This document shows positions 9,986 through 19,431 of a stretch of DNA of 64,000 nucleotides, one piece after another; the first letter of the stretch is position 1; the number at the start of each line of letters is the position of its first letter. The notes beneath the pieces are model-generated. The model searched no databases. It worked only from the letters and a program-made list of their open reading frames with translations, and was not told where the DNA came from. The DNA comes from Sinorhizobium sp. BG8 (GTDB lineage: Bacteria > Pseudomonadota > Alphaproteobacteria > Rhizobiales > Rhizobiaceae), in NCBI RefSeq assembly GCF_016864555.1, contig NZ_CP044011.1:3739501-3803500 (forward strand), given 5' to 3'. The position numbers and the translations under genes were made by a program.

Positions 9986-10855
9986 TTGTCGCGCACCGAA
10001 ATCGGCGAGCGGCTGACGAATGCCGGCTACATCGCCGACCGGGAGCTCGTCACTGCGATCTCCCTGATGCAGATGCTTCGCCGGCCGCTGCTTCTCGAAG
10101 GAGAGGCCGGTGTCGGGAAGACGGCTGTCGCCTATGGCCTTGCCTCCGTCCACGCGACGGAAGTGATCCGGCTGCAATGCTATGAGGGGCTGGATCAGTC
10201 CGCGGCCCTCTACGAGTGGAACTACCAGCGCCAGCTTCTGGCCATTCAGTCACACCAGGGCGCGGACGCTGGTGTGATCGAGGACCAGGTTTTCTCCGAG
10301 AAGTATCTTCTCGAGCGCCCGCTCCTGGCTGCGATACGCAGACAGAAGCCGCCGGTCCTGCTGATCGACGAGATCGACCGGGCGGACGAGGAGTTCGAGG
10401 CATTCCTGCTCGAAATCCTGTCCGATTTCCAGGTCTCGATTCCCGAACTCGGAACGATCGCCGCCACGTCCATCCCGCACGTCGTCCTGACCTCGAACGG
10501 CACGCGTGAGCTGTCCGATGCGCTCCGGCGGCGCTGCCTCTATCATTACGTCGACTATCCGGACGTCGAACGCGAAACGCGCATCATTCTCGCGCGTGTT
10601 GAAGGTGCCGGGACGGACCTGGCCCTGCAGATCGCGCGGATGATGGAAGCCATTCGCAAGGAGGATTTGCGCAAGTTGCCGGGTGTCGCCGAAACACTCG
10701 ACTGGGCGGCGGTGCTCGTCGGTCTGGACATCTCGGATCTGAAGGCGGATCCGGAGGCCGTGTACGAAACGCTCTCGTGCCTTCTCAAGACGCGCGAGGA
10801 TAAGGCCCGCTTCCGCCGGGAGGTCACGGAACGCCTGCTTGGGAGGGTCGCATGA
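9986..10855 (+). CDS. coxD: MoxR-type AAA+ ATPase for CODH active-site maturation
   Basis: An AAA+ ATPase, about 289 residues from the chosen start. In Oligotropha, CoxD acts in sulfuration and copper loading of the apo-CODH centre. Walker A (GEAGVGKTA) lies near residues 39-47 and Walker B (VLLIDEIDRAD) near 124; sensor and arginine-finger regions follow (TSNGTRELSDALRRR). The frame is open upstream into coxL, but the only plausible start after the coxL stop is TTG at 9986 (MSRTEIGERLTN), with GAGGAGAG about 11 bases before it. It overlaps coxE by four bases (ATGA). Confidence 0.9.
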   Translation: MSRTEIGERLTNAGYIADRELVTAISLMQMLRRPLLLEGEAGVGKTAVAYGLASVHATEVIRLQCYEGLDQSAALYEWNYQRQLLAIQSHQGADAGVIEDQVFSEKYLLERPLLAAIRRQKPPVLLIDEIDRADEEFEAFLLEILSDFQVSIPELGTIAATSIPHVVLTSNGTRELSDALRRRCLYHYVDYPDVERETRIILARVEGAGTDLALQIARMMEAIRKEDLRKLPGVAETLDWAAVLVGLDISDLKADPEAVYETLSCLLKTREDKARFRREVTERLLGRVA

Positions 10856-12051
10856 GCTGTTGCGGCGCGCAGATGACGGCGGAAGAGGCCGATGCAGTCG
10901 CCGGCCTCGTAACCGCGAAGCTCTCGGCCTTTCTGAAGACACTGCGCGACAACAGCTTCGCAGTGGGCCTCGGTGAGGGCCGCGACGCGGCCGCACTGAT
11001 GGCGACGGGTTATGCCCAAAAGCCGGATCTCCTGCGTTCCGCCTTCAAGCATCTCTTCTGCGCGCGAAAGACCGACTGGGAAAAATTCGATGGGCTGTTC
11101 GACGCGTTCTGGCTCGGCCGCAGGGTGCGCAATCGCTCCACGGTCGCCGGCAGCACGGACCCCGGGAAGAACCCGGCGCTGAAATCGCTGAAGGACAAGA
11201 CCTCTAAGGGCGACGGCGCGACAGACCAGGTTCCCTCGGACGGCAGCGATGACCGCGAAGGCGATGGAGAAGGCCGGATGGAAGGCGCTTCTCGCATCGA
11301 GTCGATCTCGAGTACCGATTTCCGCAAACTTTCCGACCCCGCCGAGCTTGAACTGGCGCATGCGATCGCGGCGGATCTTGCACGGGCGATGCGATCGCGG
11401 CTCACCCGGAGGGAACGGGCCAGGTCGCGCGGCTATCGCCTCGATCTGCGCCGGACCATTCATGGCAATATCTGCCATGGCGGCGTGCCTCTGAGGCTGG
11501 TGCATCGGCGACGGCTGGAAAAACCGCTGCGCCTCGTCATGCTCCTCGACGTCTCCGGTTCGATGAGCATGTATACCGGAATGTTCCTGCGCTTCATGCA
11601 CGGGGCGCTCGATGAGTTCCGCGAAGCCGAGGCCTTCCTGTTTCACACGCGGCTGGCCCACGTCTCCGACGCCATGAAGGATCGCGATCCGGCGCGTGCG
11701 CTGGATCGGCTGTCAATGATGGCGCAAGGTGCAGGCGGCGGCACGCGGATCGGTGAATGCCTGTCGGATTTCAATCGCTATCATGCCGCGCGCATCATCC
11801 ATTCGCGCACCTGCGTGATGATCGTGTCGGACGGATACGAGACCGGCAATGCGGATCAGCTTGAACGTGAAATGGCGGCGCTCCGTCGCCGGTGCCGTCG
11901 CATCGCCTGGCTCAATCCGATGATGGGTTGGGACGGCTACGCGCCGGTATCCTCAGGGATAAAGGTCGCCCTTCCCTACGTCGATCTGCACGCACCCGCT
12001 CATACGCTGCAAAGCCTTGCCGCGTTAGAACCCTACCTTGCCAGGCTGTGA
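10852..12051 (+). CDS. coxE: VWA-domain protein for CODH maturation
   Basis: A 399-residue protein, the same length I recall for Oligotropha CoxE, which acts with CoxD in introducing copper into the CODH active site. The N-terminal half is helical and charged. The C-terminal half is a von Willebrand A domain with a complete MIDAS motif DVSGSMS starting near residue 233, suited to divalent metal binding. MoxR-type ATPase plus VWA protein is a recurring chaperone pair. Translation is coupled to coxD by the ATGA overlap. Confidence 0.94.
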   Translation: MSCCGAQMTAEEADAVAGLVTAKLSAFLKTLRDNSFAVGLGEGRDAAALMATGYAQKPDLLRSAFKHLFCARKTDWEKFDGLFDAFWLGRRVRNRSTVAGSTDPGKNPALKSLKDKTSKGDGATDQVPSDGSDDREGDGEGRMEGASRIESISSTDFRKLSDPAELELAHAIAADLARAMRSRLTRRERARSRGYRLDLRRTIHGNICHGGVPLRLVHRRRLEKPLRLVMLLDVSGSMSMYTGMFLRFMHGALDEFREAEAFLFHTRLAHVSDAMKDRDPARALDRLSMMAQGAGGGTRIGECLSDFNRYHAARIIHSRTCVMIVSDGYETGNADQLEREMAALRRRCRRIAWLNPMMGWDGYAPVSSGIKVALPYVDLHAPAHTLQSLAALEPYLARL

Positions 12052-12062
12052 CGGAGGTTGCC

Positions 12063-12905
12063 ATGAACGCCCATGTCGATGTTATGGAGCTGGCTTCCAG
12101 GCTGAAATCGGAAGATGAAGCCTTCGTGCTGGCAACGGTGGTGCGCACGGTTTCGGTCACCGCGGCCAAGGCAGGCGCCAAGGCCGTCATCCGCTCCGAT
12201 GGCACAATCGTCGCGGGCTGGATCGGTGGCGGATGTGCACGCGGTGCAGTGTTGAAAGCGGCCCGCCGGGCGCTCGCCGACGGTCAGGCGCGACTGATCT
12301 CGGTGCAGCCGGCGGACATGCTGGCCGAGCACGGCGTCAAGGCGGGGGAAAGTCGCGAAGGCATAGAATTCTCCACCAACATGTGCCCCAGCAAGGGCAC
12401 GATGGACATTTTCATAGAGCCAGTTCTGCCCCGTCCATCGCTGCTCGTCTTCGGTGCGAGCCCGGTGGCGCTTGCGATTGCGGAACAGGCACGCCCGCTC
12501 GGTTTCCACACCACGGTGGCTGCACCGGGCGCCGACTTCGCCGAAACGCCCAACGCCGACCTGCTGGTCGACGGATTCACGATCTCCGGACCACAGGCTC
12601 GCCCGTGTTTCGTGATTGTCGCCACACAGGGAAAGGGTGATCAGGCGGCCCTCAAGGCAGCGCTCGCTCTCGATGCCAGCTACTATGGCTTTGTCGGAAG
12701 CCACCGCAAGATGGCGGCTCTGAGGCTGGCGCTCGCGGCCGAAGGGGTACCGGCCGAACGCCTGGGCAGCGTGAAGGGCCCGGCTGGCCTCGACATCGGC
12801 GCCATCACGCCCGAAGAAATAGCGCTGTCGATCCTTGCGGAAATTCTCCAGGTGAGGCGGCGCGGCCAGCGGACTGATCCGGGAAAGGCAAGCAGCCCGT
12901 CTTGA
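12063..12905 (+). CDS. coxF: XdhC/CoxF-family molybdenum cofactor maturation protein
   Basis: A 280-residue XdhC/CoxI family protein. The N-terminal part contains the GWIGGGCARGAV segment typical of XdhC proteins, which bind and help sulfurate the molybdenum cofactor. The C-terminal part is a Rossmann-like domain (LLVFGASPVALAIAEQ, YYGFVGSHRKMAAL, LDIGAITPEEIALSILAEI). ATG at 12063 lies 11 bases after coxE and has GGAGG upstream. It is the last gene of the cluster here: coxG, coxH, coxI and coxK do not follow. Confidence 0.92.
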   Translation: MNAHVDVMELASRLKSEDEAFVLATVVRTVSVTAAKAGAKAVIRSDGTIVAGWIGGGCARGAVLKAARRALADGQARLISVQPADMLAEHGVKAGESREGIEFSTNMCPSKGTMDIFIEPVLPRPSLLVFGASPVALAIAEQARPLGFHTTVAAPGADFAETPNADLLVDGFTISGPQARPCFVIVATQGKGDQAALKAALALDASYYGFVGSHRKMAALRLALAAEGVPAERLGSVKGPAGLDIGAITPEEIALSILAEILQVRRRGQRTDPGKASSPS

Positions 12906-12964
12906 GATTAACCATGGGTGAAAGCTCGACCGGATCCTTGGGGCGCCCTCAGGTGAGAGACAAT

Positions 12965-14242
12965 CTACGCGCCAAGGTATGCCGCCAGGGCCAACGCGAG
13001 CGAGATGGTGATTGCTCCGCCCGTGCGTGTCACGATCTGCGCGAATGCCATGAGATCCATACGGCGCGCGGCGTTCAGAATGGCGATATCGCCCGTCCCT
13101 CCCATTGCCGCCCGCGCGGTCGTCAGGAGCGCGCAATCCACCGGGGCGAGCCCAACATGGCGAGAGCATAGGTATCCCGTGGCAGTCACTGCGGAAACAA
13201 CGGCTGCGGTTGTCACGATGTTTGTCGCGGTAAGGCTCTCAATCAGCGTCGGCCAGGGGGCCAGCAACATCCCTGCGGCAAAAAGCACGGGCCAGGTAAG
13301 GGCCGCGACGAGAGAGCGGTGCAGGGAGAGTAGCGCCACCCGCAGTCGGGTGGGCAGGAAATCGAAAACGTGCAGGACGGCCGCGATAAGGACGACCGTC
13401 AGGGGAATCGGAATCGCCAAGCCTGCAGCCGCAAGCCTCGCCACGCAGTAGATCACGAACAGCAGGAAAGCCGAACTCACGACTGCACCGGCATCCACAG
13501 GGCGTGCGCTCGCGTCGACGGCCTTGAACGCCCCATGGTCCCAATTGGTCTGCCGGTGCGTCCCCTCCCTCAAAGAGGGCCCATAGTGGCTGAGCAGTGC
13601 CGCCGCCATTACCGCCATGACATTGCCGAGCATGACGGGCGGCAAGATCCGGGAAAACGCTTCCGGCTGGGAAATCCCGAACGTGTTGGCGTAGCCGAGC
13701 GATAGCGGCAACGCACCGGCATTGATGCCGCCGCCGAGGACCGGAACGACCGTGTAGAAGAAGGTTGCCGACGGAGCCAGTCCGGTCGCGACACCGGCCA
13801 AAGTTCCGGCCAGGACCGCGACAAGGCTCGCGACGACCACCGGAAGTACGAGCTTCACTGAACCCGCGACAAGGGCTCTGCGGTCGATCCCCACCATGCT
13901 CCCGACGATCAGAACGGTGACGAAGACCGTGATCAGGTCGGTCGACTGCACGAGTGTTCCCGCCTGCTCGACGGTTGCGGGGGCGATGACCTTCCTGTGG
14001 ACGAGATATGCCGGGACAAAAACGACTGCGATCGTTTCGAAGCCGATGGCCCTGAGGCCGGGGAGCTGACGGCAGGCATGTCCCAGCGAGAATGCCCCGA
14101 CAGTCAGCAGAAGGCAGGCGCCGGCGGTGGGGCCGAGCATGCCTTGCTGCGCCGAAAGGAGCAGCACGACCGCCAGGAAGGCCAAGTGAGCCCATCTTGG
14201 CAGTCCTGCGAATTGGCCGATGATTTCGATCGCACGGACCAT
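12965..14242 (-). CDS. 2-hydroxycarboxylate transporter family (2HCT, CitS/MaeN-like) carrier
   Basis: A 425-residue membrane carrier with about eleven hydrophobic helices. The family hallmarks are visible: the re-entrant-loop motif GGGINAG (near 170) and the C-terminal ARAAMGGTGDIAIL segment followed by AARRMDLMAFAQI. 2HCT members move citrate, malate or lactate with Na+ or H+; the substrate here cannot be read. The start is set at 14242 (MVRAIEIIG), where AGGGGGAG lies 10 bases upstream, rather than the longer opening at 14299. It is divergent from a LysR gene and convergent with coxF. Confidence 0.88.
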   Translation of the reverse strand: MVRAIEIIGQFAGLPRWAHLAFLAVVLLLSAQQGMLGPTAGACLLLTVGAFSLGHACRQLPGLRAIGFETIAVVFVPAYLVHRKVIAPATVEQAGTLVQSTDLITVFVTVLIVGSMVGIDRRALVAGSVKLVLPVVVASLVAVLAGTLAGVATGLAPSATFFYTVVPVLGGGINAGALPLSLGYANTFGISQPEAFSRILPPVMLGNVMAVMAAALLSHYGPSLREGTHRQTNWDHGAFKAVDASARPVDAGAVVSSAFLLFVIYCVARLAAAGLAIPIPLTVVLIAAVLHVFDFLPTRLRVALLSLHRSLVAALTWPVLFAAGMLLAPWPTLIESLTATNIVTTAAVVSAVTATGYLCSRHVGLAPVDCALLTTARAAMGGTGDIAILNAARRMDLMAFAQIVTRTGGAITISLALALAAYLGA

Positions 14243-14453
14243 ACAACCAAACTCCCCCTGGCGAAGATACAGAGAAACAGTCCCGGCGTGCAGTGCCAAG
14301 TTGCAGCCGCGTGAAGTGGCTCAGCTCCAAAAAGAAACGGCATGCTTTCGCAGGGGAGCCAAGAATTTCTCCCAACTTACACAAATTCCGTCTAGTATTG
14401 AGAGGTATGCAACTCGACGTTCAAGTCCAGCGTTTCTTCCGGATTATCGCCAG

Positions 14454-15386
14454 ATGCAGCTGCGCCACCTGCGCTATTTCGTCAAGATCGTGGAGGCTGG
14501 CAGTTTTTCGCGTGCGGCGGCGGTCATTCATGTCGCCCAACCGGCGCTGAGCCAGCAGATCGCGGAACTCGAAGCACAACTCGGCCTCCAGCTCCTGCTG
14601 CGTAGCGCGCGCGGCGTGCGCCCGACCGCTGCAGGCGAGGTACTCTATCGCGAGGCGTCGTCGATCCTGCGCCAGATGGATCAACTCCCCGGGATCGTGC
14701 GCTCCAGTGCCGGCGAGGTCGAAGGGGTCGTGAGCCTCGGCATGTCCTCCACTCTCGCCGCCACGGTGGCTGGACGCTTCATAGAGACTTGCAGGACGAC
14801 GCTGCCGAAGGTCACCCTCAAGTTTTCCGTCTCCGACAGCGAGACCCTGAAGGCACGGCTGGAAGCCCGCACCCTGGATCTCGCCCTGGTCTTCGAGGAC
14901 GAACTCGTCCCTGCCTTTCGTCGCACGCCGCTTTTCAGGCAAAGGCTCTACCTGATCGGCAGGCCACCGGTCGCCGGCAATGCCTCGTCCGTGTCACTTG
15001 CCGAACTCGCCGCCCTGCCCCTCATCCTGCCGAGCCTTCCGAACGTGGTCCGCAGCGTTCTCGACCGTGCCTTCGCCGCAGCCGGGATTTCGGCCACCGT
15101 CGTTGCGGAAGCGGATGTGCTGTCCAGCATCCTGTCGGCAGTACTGAGCGGCGTCGGCCAGACCGTGCTCCCCAAAGGCGACCTGTCCGACCTTCCTGAC
15201 AGCGGTCTCGCGAAGCCTGTCCTGGTAGAGCCGCCCCTCTTCCTCACTGCATCCGTCCTGTCATCCGGGGATTTTCCGCTCACCCATGCGGGTGAGGCCG
15301 TCCGCCGCGTTCTCGGCGAATTTGCAGTCGATCACCTGCGCACTGCGCAGGAAGGCGCGGAATGGATCGAGCAGGACCAGCTATAA
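14454..15386 (+). CDS. LysR-family regulator, Nac-like
   Basis: A 310-residue LysR regulator. The N-terminal helix-turn-helix is typical (MQLRHLRYFVKIVEAGSFSR, then QPALSQQIAELE), followed by a periplasmic-binding-like effector domain. Starting with QLRHLRYF and having a QPALSQQ recognition helix resembles the nitrogen assimilation control group. It is divergent from the 2HCT transporter and heads the AtuA/decarboxylase genes, so it probably controls both for one organic acid. The 211-base gap between the two divergent genes should hold its operator. Confidence 0.9.
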   Translation: MQLRHLRYFVKIVEAGSFSRAAAVIHVAQPALSQQIAELEAQLGLQLLLRSARGVRPTAAGEVLYREASSILRQMDQLPGIVRSSAGEVEGVVSLGMSSTLAATVAGRFIETCRTTLPKVTLKFSVSDSETLKARLEARTLDLALVFEDELVPAFRRTPLFRQRLYLIGRPPVAGNASSVSLAELAALPLILPSLPNVVRSVLDRAFAAAGISATVVAEADVLSSILSAVLSGVGQTVLPKGDLSDLPDSGLAKPVLVEPPLFLTASVLSSGDFPLTHAGEAVRRVLGEFAVDHLRTAQEGAEWIEQDQL

Positions 15387-15507
15387 CTCCTGCCGATAGC
15401 CGCATATCGAAGCAGTATTTGTTCTTTCTGCCTTCGGGGAACAGTATCCCGCCAAGTCAACCGGGCGGCTCAAGACTATCCGCCCTTTTTACTGAGGGAG
15501 TTCTGAG

Positions 15508-17589
15508 ATGCCGAACCTCGTCTACCGTGTCATTTCCGCCTGCGGTGCCCTTGGATACGGATATCCCAAGGAATCGCTCGAAGCCGCATTACAGGGTCGC
15601 ATCGATGCGATCATCTGCGATGGCGGTTCTATGGATGCCGGCCCCTACTATCTTGGAACGGGCACCGAATACTTCGAGACCGAGGCCGTAAAGGCGGACT
15701 TCCGCCACATGGTCGAGGCGGGCCAGAAAATCGGCTGCCCTGTCATTCTCGGAAGCAGCGGCATGGCGGGCGGCAACCGGAATCTCGACTGGATGATCGG
15801 CGTCGCCAAGGAGATCTTCGCAGAGCTCCACGTAGCCGATGCAAAAGTCGCCGTGGTCGGTGCCGAGCTCGATCCGGAGATCGTCATCAAGGAATTCCGC
15901 AAGGGCGCGCTGCGCTCGACGGGTCGAGGTCCGGAGCTCAGCGAACAGGCGCTGCGCGATAGCACCATCGTCGGGCAGATGGGAATCCACCCTCTGATGA
16001 CCGCCCTTGAGAGCGGCGCCCAGTATGTCATCGCGGGCAGATCCTGTGATATCGCGCTCTTCGCTTCCGACATGATCCGTCGCGGCATCGCCCCCGGCCT
16101 CGCTTACCACGTCGGCCATGTGCTCGAATGCGGCGCCCTCGCCTGCGATCCGGGCTCCCCATCCGATTGCCTCGTCGCCGAGATCTACGACGACGGTTCT
16201 GCGCTCTTCATCGCCCCGAATCCGACGCGCCGCTGCACGGCCTATTCCATCGCCGCGCACTCGCTCTACGAGGAGAGCCACCCGCAGCTGCAATTCTATC
16301 CCGAAGGCATTCTCGCCATGGAGAAGACCGAGTTCTTTTCCAGGGACTCCCGTGTTGCCGGCATCCGCAACAGCCGCTTCGTCCGTTCGGCGAAACCGTG
16401 GCCATGGAGCATCAAGCTCGAGGGCGCCCGCCGGCTTGGTGGCCGGAAGGTCTCGCTTCTCTACATAGACCCATCGGATCTCGGGAAGGTCCCGCCGGAC
16501 GTCCTCGTCTACGGCCGCAACGGCGTGCAGCCCATCCCGGTCGAGGGATCCGAACGCGAGCTCGGCATCATCATCGAGACTACCGCGAAGAGCGAGCAGG
16601 CCGCCGTGCTGCTGGCGAGCGTGCTCACCCACTATCTCATCCACTACGGTTACCCGGGTCGCAAGGCGACCGCCGGCAACATCGCCTATCCGCTTTCGCC
16701 CAACCTCGTGAGCTTCCGGCGTGAGGACGGCTCCTATGGGGCCATCGTCCCGAGCGGCACGCGCGATCCGGTGTTCTTCGAAAACTACGCTGCGATCAAG
16801 GCGGCCGTGATTAAACTCGTGGAGCAGGAATTTCCGGACGCGCTCGCCAATGCGCACTACACGATCACGGATGCCGATGCCTCCGCCCCGGCAGTCCTCT
16901 TGAGGACGGTCGACAGTGATCCGGAGAGGCTCGCCGAGCGACACGCGCGAGAGATCGAAGAAATTACCCGTCTCATCACGTCGAAAACGTCCTCACTCTT
17001 CAATCTCGACGCACCGGACGCCTATGCCTGGTCGCTCTATCATCTTCTGCAGAATGAAGACGTGATAAAGAACGTCATGTTTCCGATAACCTACTACCAC
17101 GCGAACGGGAGCGAGTGGACAATCACGGGCAACGATCGGCCAAAGTACTTCGACATCGGCGAGACGGGTTACAAGGGCGACCTCAACGACCGCACCCTTT
17201 CGCTCATCTCCGACATTCCGCCAGATGGAGCGGAGATCGGCACCCACCGTCTGCTCGACATGGCGGTCGTCATTCGCAGCAAGGATGCGGGCGTCAATCG
17301 CCTCACCTTCGATGTCATTTTCACCTCGGGGGAAAACTATGAGGCAGCCCTTCGATCGAATGTCTTCAGCAGGGAAAGTATCGCCGGCATACTGAGGCTG
17401 CCGGCGGAGAGCATCGTCGGGACATTCTTCGTCGATACCTGCAATGCCATCAAGATTTCGGTCGAGAGGCCGAACATCTCCGCCTCACCCGACGAGCGGG
17501 ACGTCTTCGGGGCGCAGCAGCAGGCCCGCCTGGAGCGCCTCAGCATACCGATCCATGCCGCAGCCCTTGCGCGGGCGTCGGCCTTCTGA
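15508..17589 (+). CDS. AtuA-family (DUF1446) protein fused to a DUF4387 domain
   Basis: A 693-residue protein of the acyclic terpene utilisation AtuA/DUF1446 family (about 1-570; ACGALGYGYPKESL, CDGGSMDAGPYYLGTG, GSSGMAGGNRNLDWM). The last 110 residues or so match DUF4387 (AVVIRSKDAGVNRLTFDVIF, AIKISVERPNISASPDERDV, FGAQQQARL). The two domains are normally encoded by separate neighbouring genes. The reaction is not established; AtuA proteins accompany branched or unusual carboxylate catabolism. Context with a 2-hydroxycarboxylate carrier and a 2-oxoacid decarboxylase points to a hydroxy- or oxo-acid substrate. GGGAG lies about ten bases before the ATG. Confidence 0.85.
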   Translation: MPNLVYRVISACGALGYGYPKESLEAALQGRIDAIICDGGSMDAGPYYLGTGTEYFETEAVKADFRHMVEAGQKIGCPVILGSSGMAGGNRNLDWMIGVAKEIFAELHVADAKVAVVGAELDPEIVIKEFRKGALRSTGRGPELSEQALRDSTIVGQMGIHPLMTALESGAQYVIAGRSCDIALFASDMIRRGIAPGLAYHVGHVLECGALACDPGSPSDCLVAEIYDDGSALFIAPNPTRRCTAYSIAAHSLYEESHPQLQFYPEGILAMEKTEFFSRDSRVAGIRNSRFVRSAKPWPWSIKLEGARRLGGRKVSLLYIDPSDLGKVPPDVLVYGRNGVQPIPVEGSERELGIIIETTAKSEQAAVLLASVLTHYLIHYGYPGRKATAGNIAYPLSPNLVSFRREDGSYGAIVPSGTRDPVFFENYAAIKAAVIKLVEQEFPDALANAHYTITDADASAPAVLLRTVDSDPERLAERHAREIEEITRLITSKTSSLFNLDAPDAYAWSLYHLLQNEDVIKNVMFPITYYHANGSEWTITGNDRPKYFDIGETGYKGDLNDRTLSLISDIPPDGAEIGTHRLLDMAVVIRSKDAGVNRLTFDVIFTSGENYEAALRSNVFSRESIAGILRLPAESIVGTFFVDTCNAIKISVERPNISASPDERDVFGAQQQARLERLSIPIHAAALARASAF

Positions 17590-17689
17590 ACGAGCGAGGC
17601 AGACCGGAGGCGGCCCGCCACGCGGCCATTCATGCGAGCATTGCCGAAGGCGCCCGGTCTTCGGCCCTTCCAACACCATGGAGTTTGTC

Positions 17690-19375
17690 ATGACCAAGAC
17701 CGTGATCCAGCATGTCCTCTCCCGCCTGCACGATATCGGGATCGATGACGTTTTCGGCGTGCCGGGCGACTACTCCTTCCCGGTCAATGACGCGATCTGC
17801 ACCGATCCGAACGTCCGCTGGGTCGGATGCTCCAACGAACTGAATGCGGCCTACGCCGCCGATGGCTATGCCCGCATCAAGGGTGCCGCCGCGCTTTGCA
17901 CCACCTACGGCGTCGGCGAGCTTAGTGCGATCAACGGTGTCGCCGGTTCGTACGCCGAGTATCTGCCGGTGTTCCACCTCGTCGGCATGCCGAACATGGC
18001 GACACAGACCGGTCGCAAGCTGATGCATCACACGCTGGGCAATGGCGAGTACGACCTCTTTCGCCGCATGACCGAGCCGGTTGTCGTCGCACATGCGGTC
18101 ATGACCCCGCAGAACGCCGCCTATGAGACGGAGCGGCTGATCTTCGAGGCTCTCTACCATCGCCGCCCGGTGTACATGGCCTTCCCCGCCGATCTCGCCG
18201 GTCTGCCGGTGCTGGGCGAAGCTGCGCCGATCCCGATGCCACGGAGCAATCCGGAAAGTCTCGCCGCGGCGGCCGAGGCGATAACCGCTCTCCTGCACAA
18301 GGCCGGCACGGCCTGCGTCCTTGTCGGCATCCTGGTTGCGCGCGCAGGGCTTCGCAACGACCTGCAGCACCTTCTCGATGCCTCCGGGCTCCCTTTCTCC
18401 ACGATGTTCATGGGGAAGTCGGTACTCGACGAGCAGCATCCGGGATACATCGGAATGTACGACGGTGCCCTCATGAACGAGGAGGTTCGCAGTTTCGTCG
18501 AAGGCTGCGACGTGATCCTCAACGTCGGAGCCGCGATGACGGATTTCAACAGCGGCGCCTTTACCGCAAGACTGGATCCGGCAAGAACGATCACGGTTGG
18601 CCACCATGTCACCCACGTGAATGGGAAGGTCTATCCGGGAGTCGAGATGGGCGACCTTCTCGTCGAACTCGCACGGCGCCTGCCTAAAGGCGACTGGAAG
18701 AAACTGGCGCCATCCTCGCTCGGCCCGGTCACAGGGGCCGGCGACGATGCGATCGATGCCGCCACGCTCTATCCGCGCTGGGCGGATTTCCTGAAGCCGG
18801 ACGACATCCTGATCGCCGAGACCGGAACCGCGTCGATGGGTCTCGGCTTCGCCCTCATGCCGAAGGGGGCGACTTTCCACAACCAGACGCTCTGGGGCTC
18901 GATCGGCTGGGCCACGCCGGCTGCCTTCGGTGCTGCCGTCGCGGCTCCTGGCAGTCGCGTCGTTCTCCTGACCGGCGACGGCTCGCATCAGCTCACGGTC
19001 CAGGAGATCAGCCAGTTCGCGCGGCTTGGACTGAAGCCGATCGTCTTCGTCCTCAACAACAACGGCTATCTGATCGAGCGCCTGCTCTGCAAGGACCCCG
19101 CAATCGCCTACAACGACATCGCGCAGTGGCACTATGCCGAGCTGCCGCATGCCTTCGGCTGCGACGACTGGATATCGATGCAGGTCGCCACTTGCCGCGA
19201 GTTCGACAGTGCGCTGGAGCTTGCTTCCAACGCCGACACGGGCGTCTACATCGAAGTCGTCACCGATGCCTACGCGGCCTCCCCCTGTCGCTGCAGCTGC
19301 ATCAAGCGATGCAGGCCATCTATCGCGCCTAGCAGCGGCATGGCCCCCACGCCCCGCTCTACCCGCGGCCGTTGA
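17690..19375 (+). CDS. Thiamine-diphosphate 2-oxoacid decarboxylase (IPDC/PDC-like), C-terminus frameshifted
   Basis: A ThDP enzyme of the pyruvate/indolepyruvate decarboxylase group, which decarboxylates 2-oxo acids to aldehydes. The catalytic Glu is at residue 50 (CSNELNAAYAADGYAR), the decarboxylase His pair at 113-114 (MHHTLGNGEYDLF), and the ThDP/Mg motif is GDGSHQLTVQEISQFARLG to LNNNGYLIE. ATG at 17690 has GGAG six bases upstream. After VVTDAYAASP the frame departs at a run of five C at 19281-19285. The expected family ending (LSLQLHQAMQAIYRA) sits in another frame, ending with TAG at 19330-19332. One missing C would explain this; activity may survive as the catalytic core is intact. 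Confidence 0.85.
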   Translation: MTKTVIQHVLSRLHDIGIDDVFGVPGDYSFPVNDAICTDPNVRWVGCSNELNAAYAADGYARIKGAAALCTTYGVGELSAINGVAGSYAEYLPVFHLVGMPNMATQTGRKLMHHTLGNGEYDLFRRMTEPVVVAHAVMTPQNAAYETERLIFEALYHRRPVYMAFPADLAGLPVLGEAAPIPMPRSNPESLAAAAEAITALLHKAGTACVLVGILVARAGLRNDLQHLLDASGLPFSTMFMGKSVLDEQHPGYIGMYDGALMNEEVRSFVEGCDVILNVGAAMTDFNSGAFTARLDPARTITVGHHVTHVNGKVYPGVEMGDLLVELARRLPKGDWKKLAPSSLGPVTGAGDDAIDAATLYPRWADFLKPDDILIAETGTASMGLGFALMPKGATFHNQTLWGSIGWATPAAFGAAVAAPGSRVVLLTGDGSHQLTVQEISQFARLGLKPIVFVLNNNGYLIERLLCKDPAIAYNDIAQWHYAELPHAFGCDDWISMQVATCREFDSALELASNADTGVYIEVVTDAYAASPCRCSCIKRCRPSIAPSSGMAPTPRSTRGR

Positions 19376-19431
19376 TTTCAGGGCAAACCTAGATACTGTG
19401 GCCAGGGCGATCTGGGGACGGAAAGCGCATC

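Noticed and set aside
7987-9996. A 669-codon minus-strand open frame opposite coxL
   Set aside because: Composition is typical of an antisense shadow in GC-rich coding sequence (Asp/Arg/Val/His rich); coxL is unambiguous.
9893-10018. A short ATG frame ([11 protein letters not shown]) overlapping the coxL end and the coxD start
   Set aside because: It would place a 40-residue ORF inside the coxD leader; coxD needs only the TTG at 9986, and the short frame looks accidental.
12930-12952. GC-rich partial palindrome (GGGGCGCCC) between convergent coxF and 2HCT genes
   Set aside because: The stem is short, imperfect and lacks a T tract, so a terminator call is not supported.
15589-16944. A 451-codon minus-strand open frame opposite the AtuA-like gene
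   Set aside because: Antisense shadow with no domain; the plus strand encodes a full family protein.
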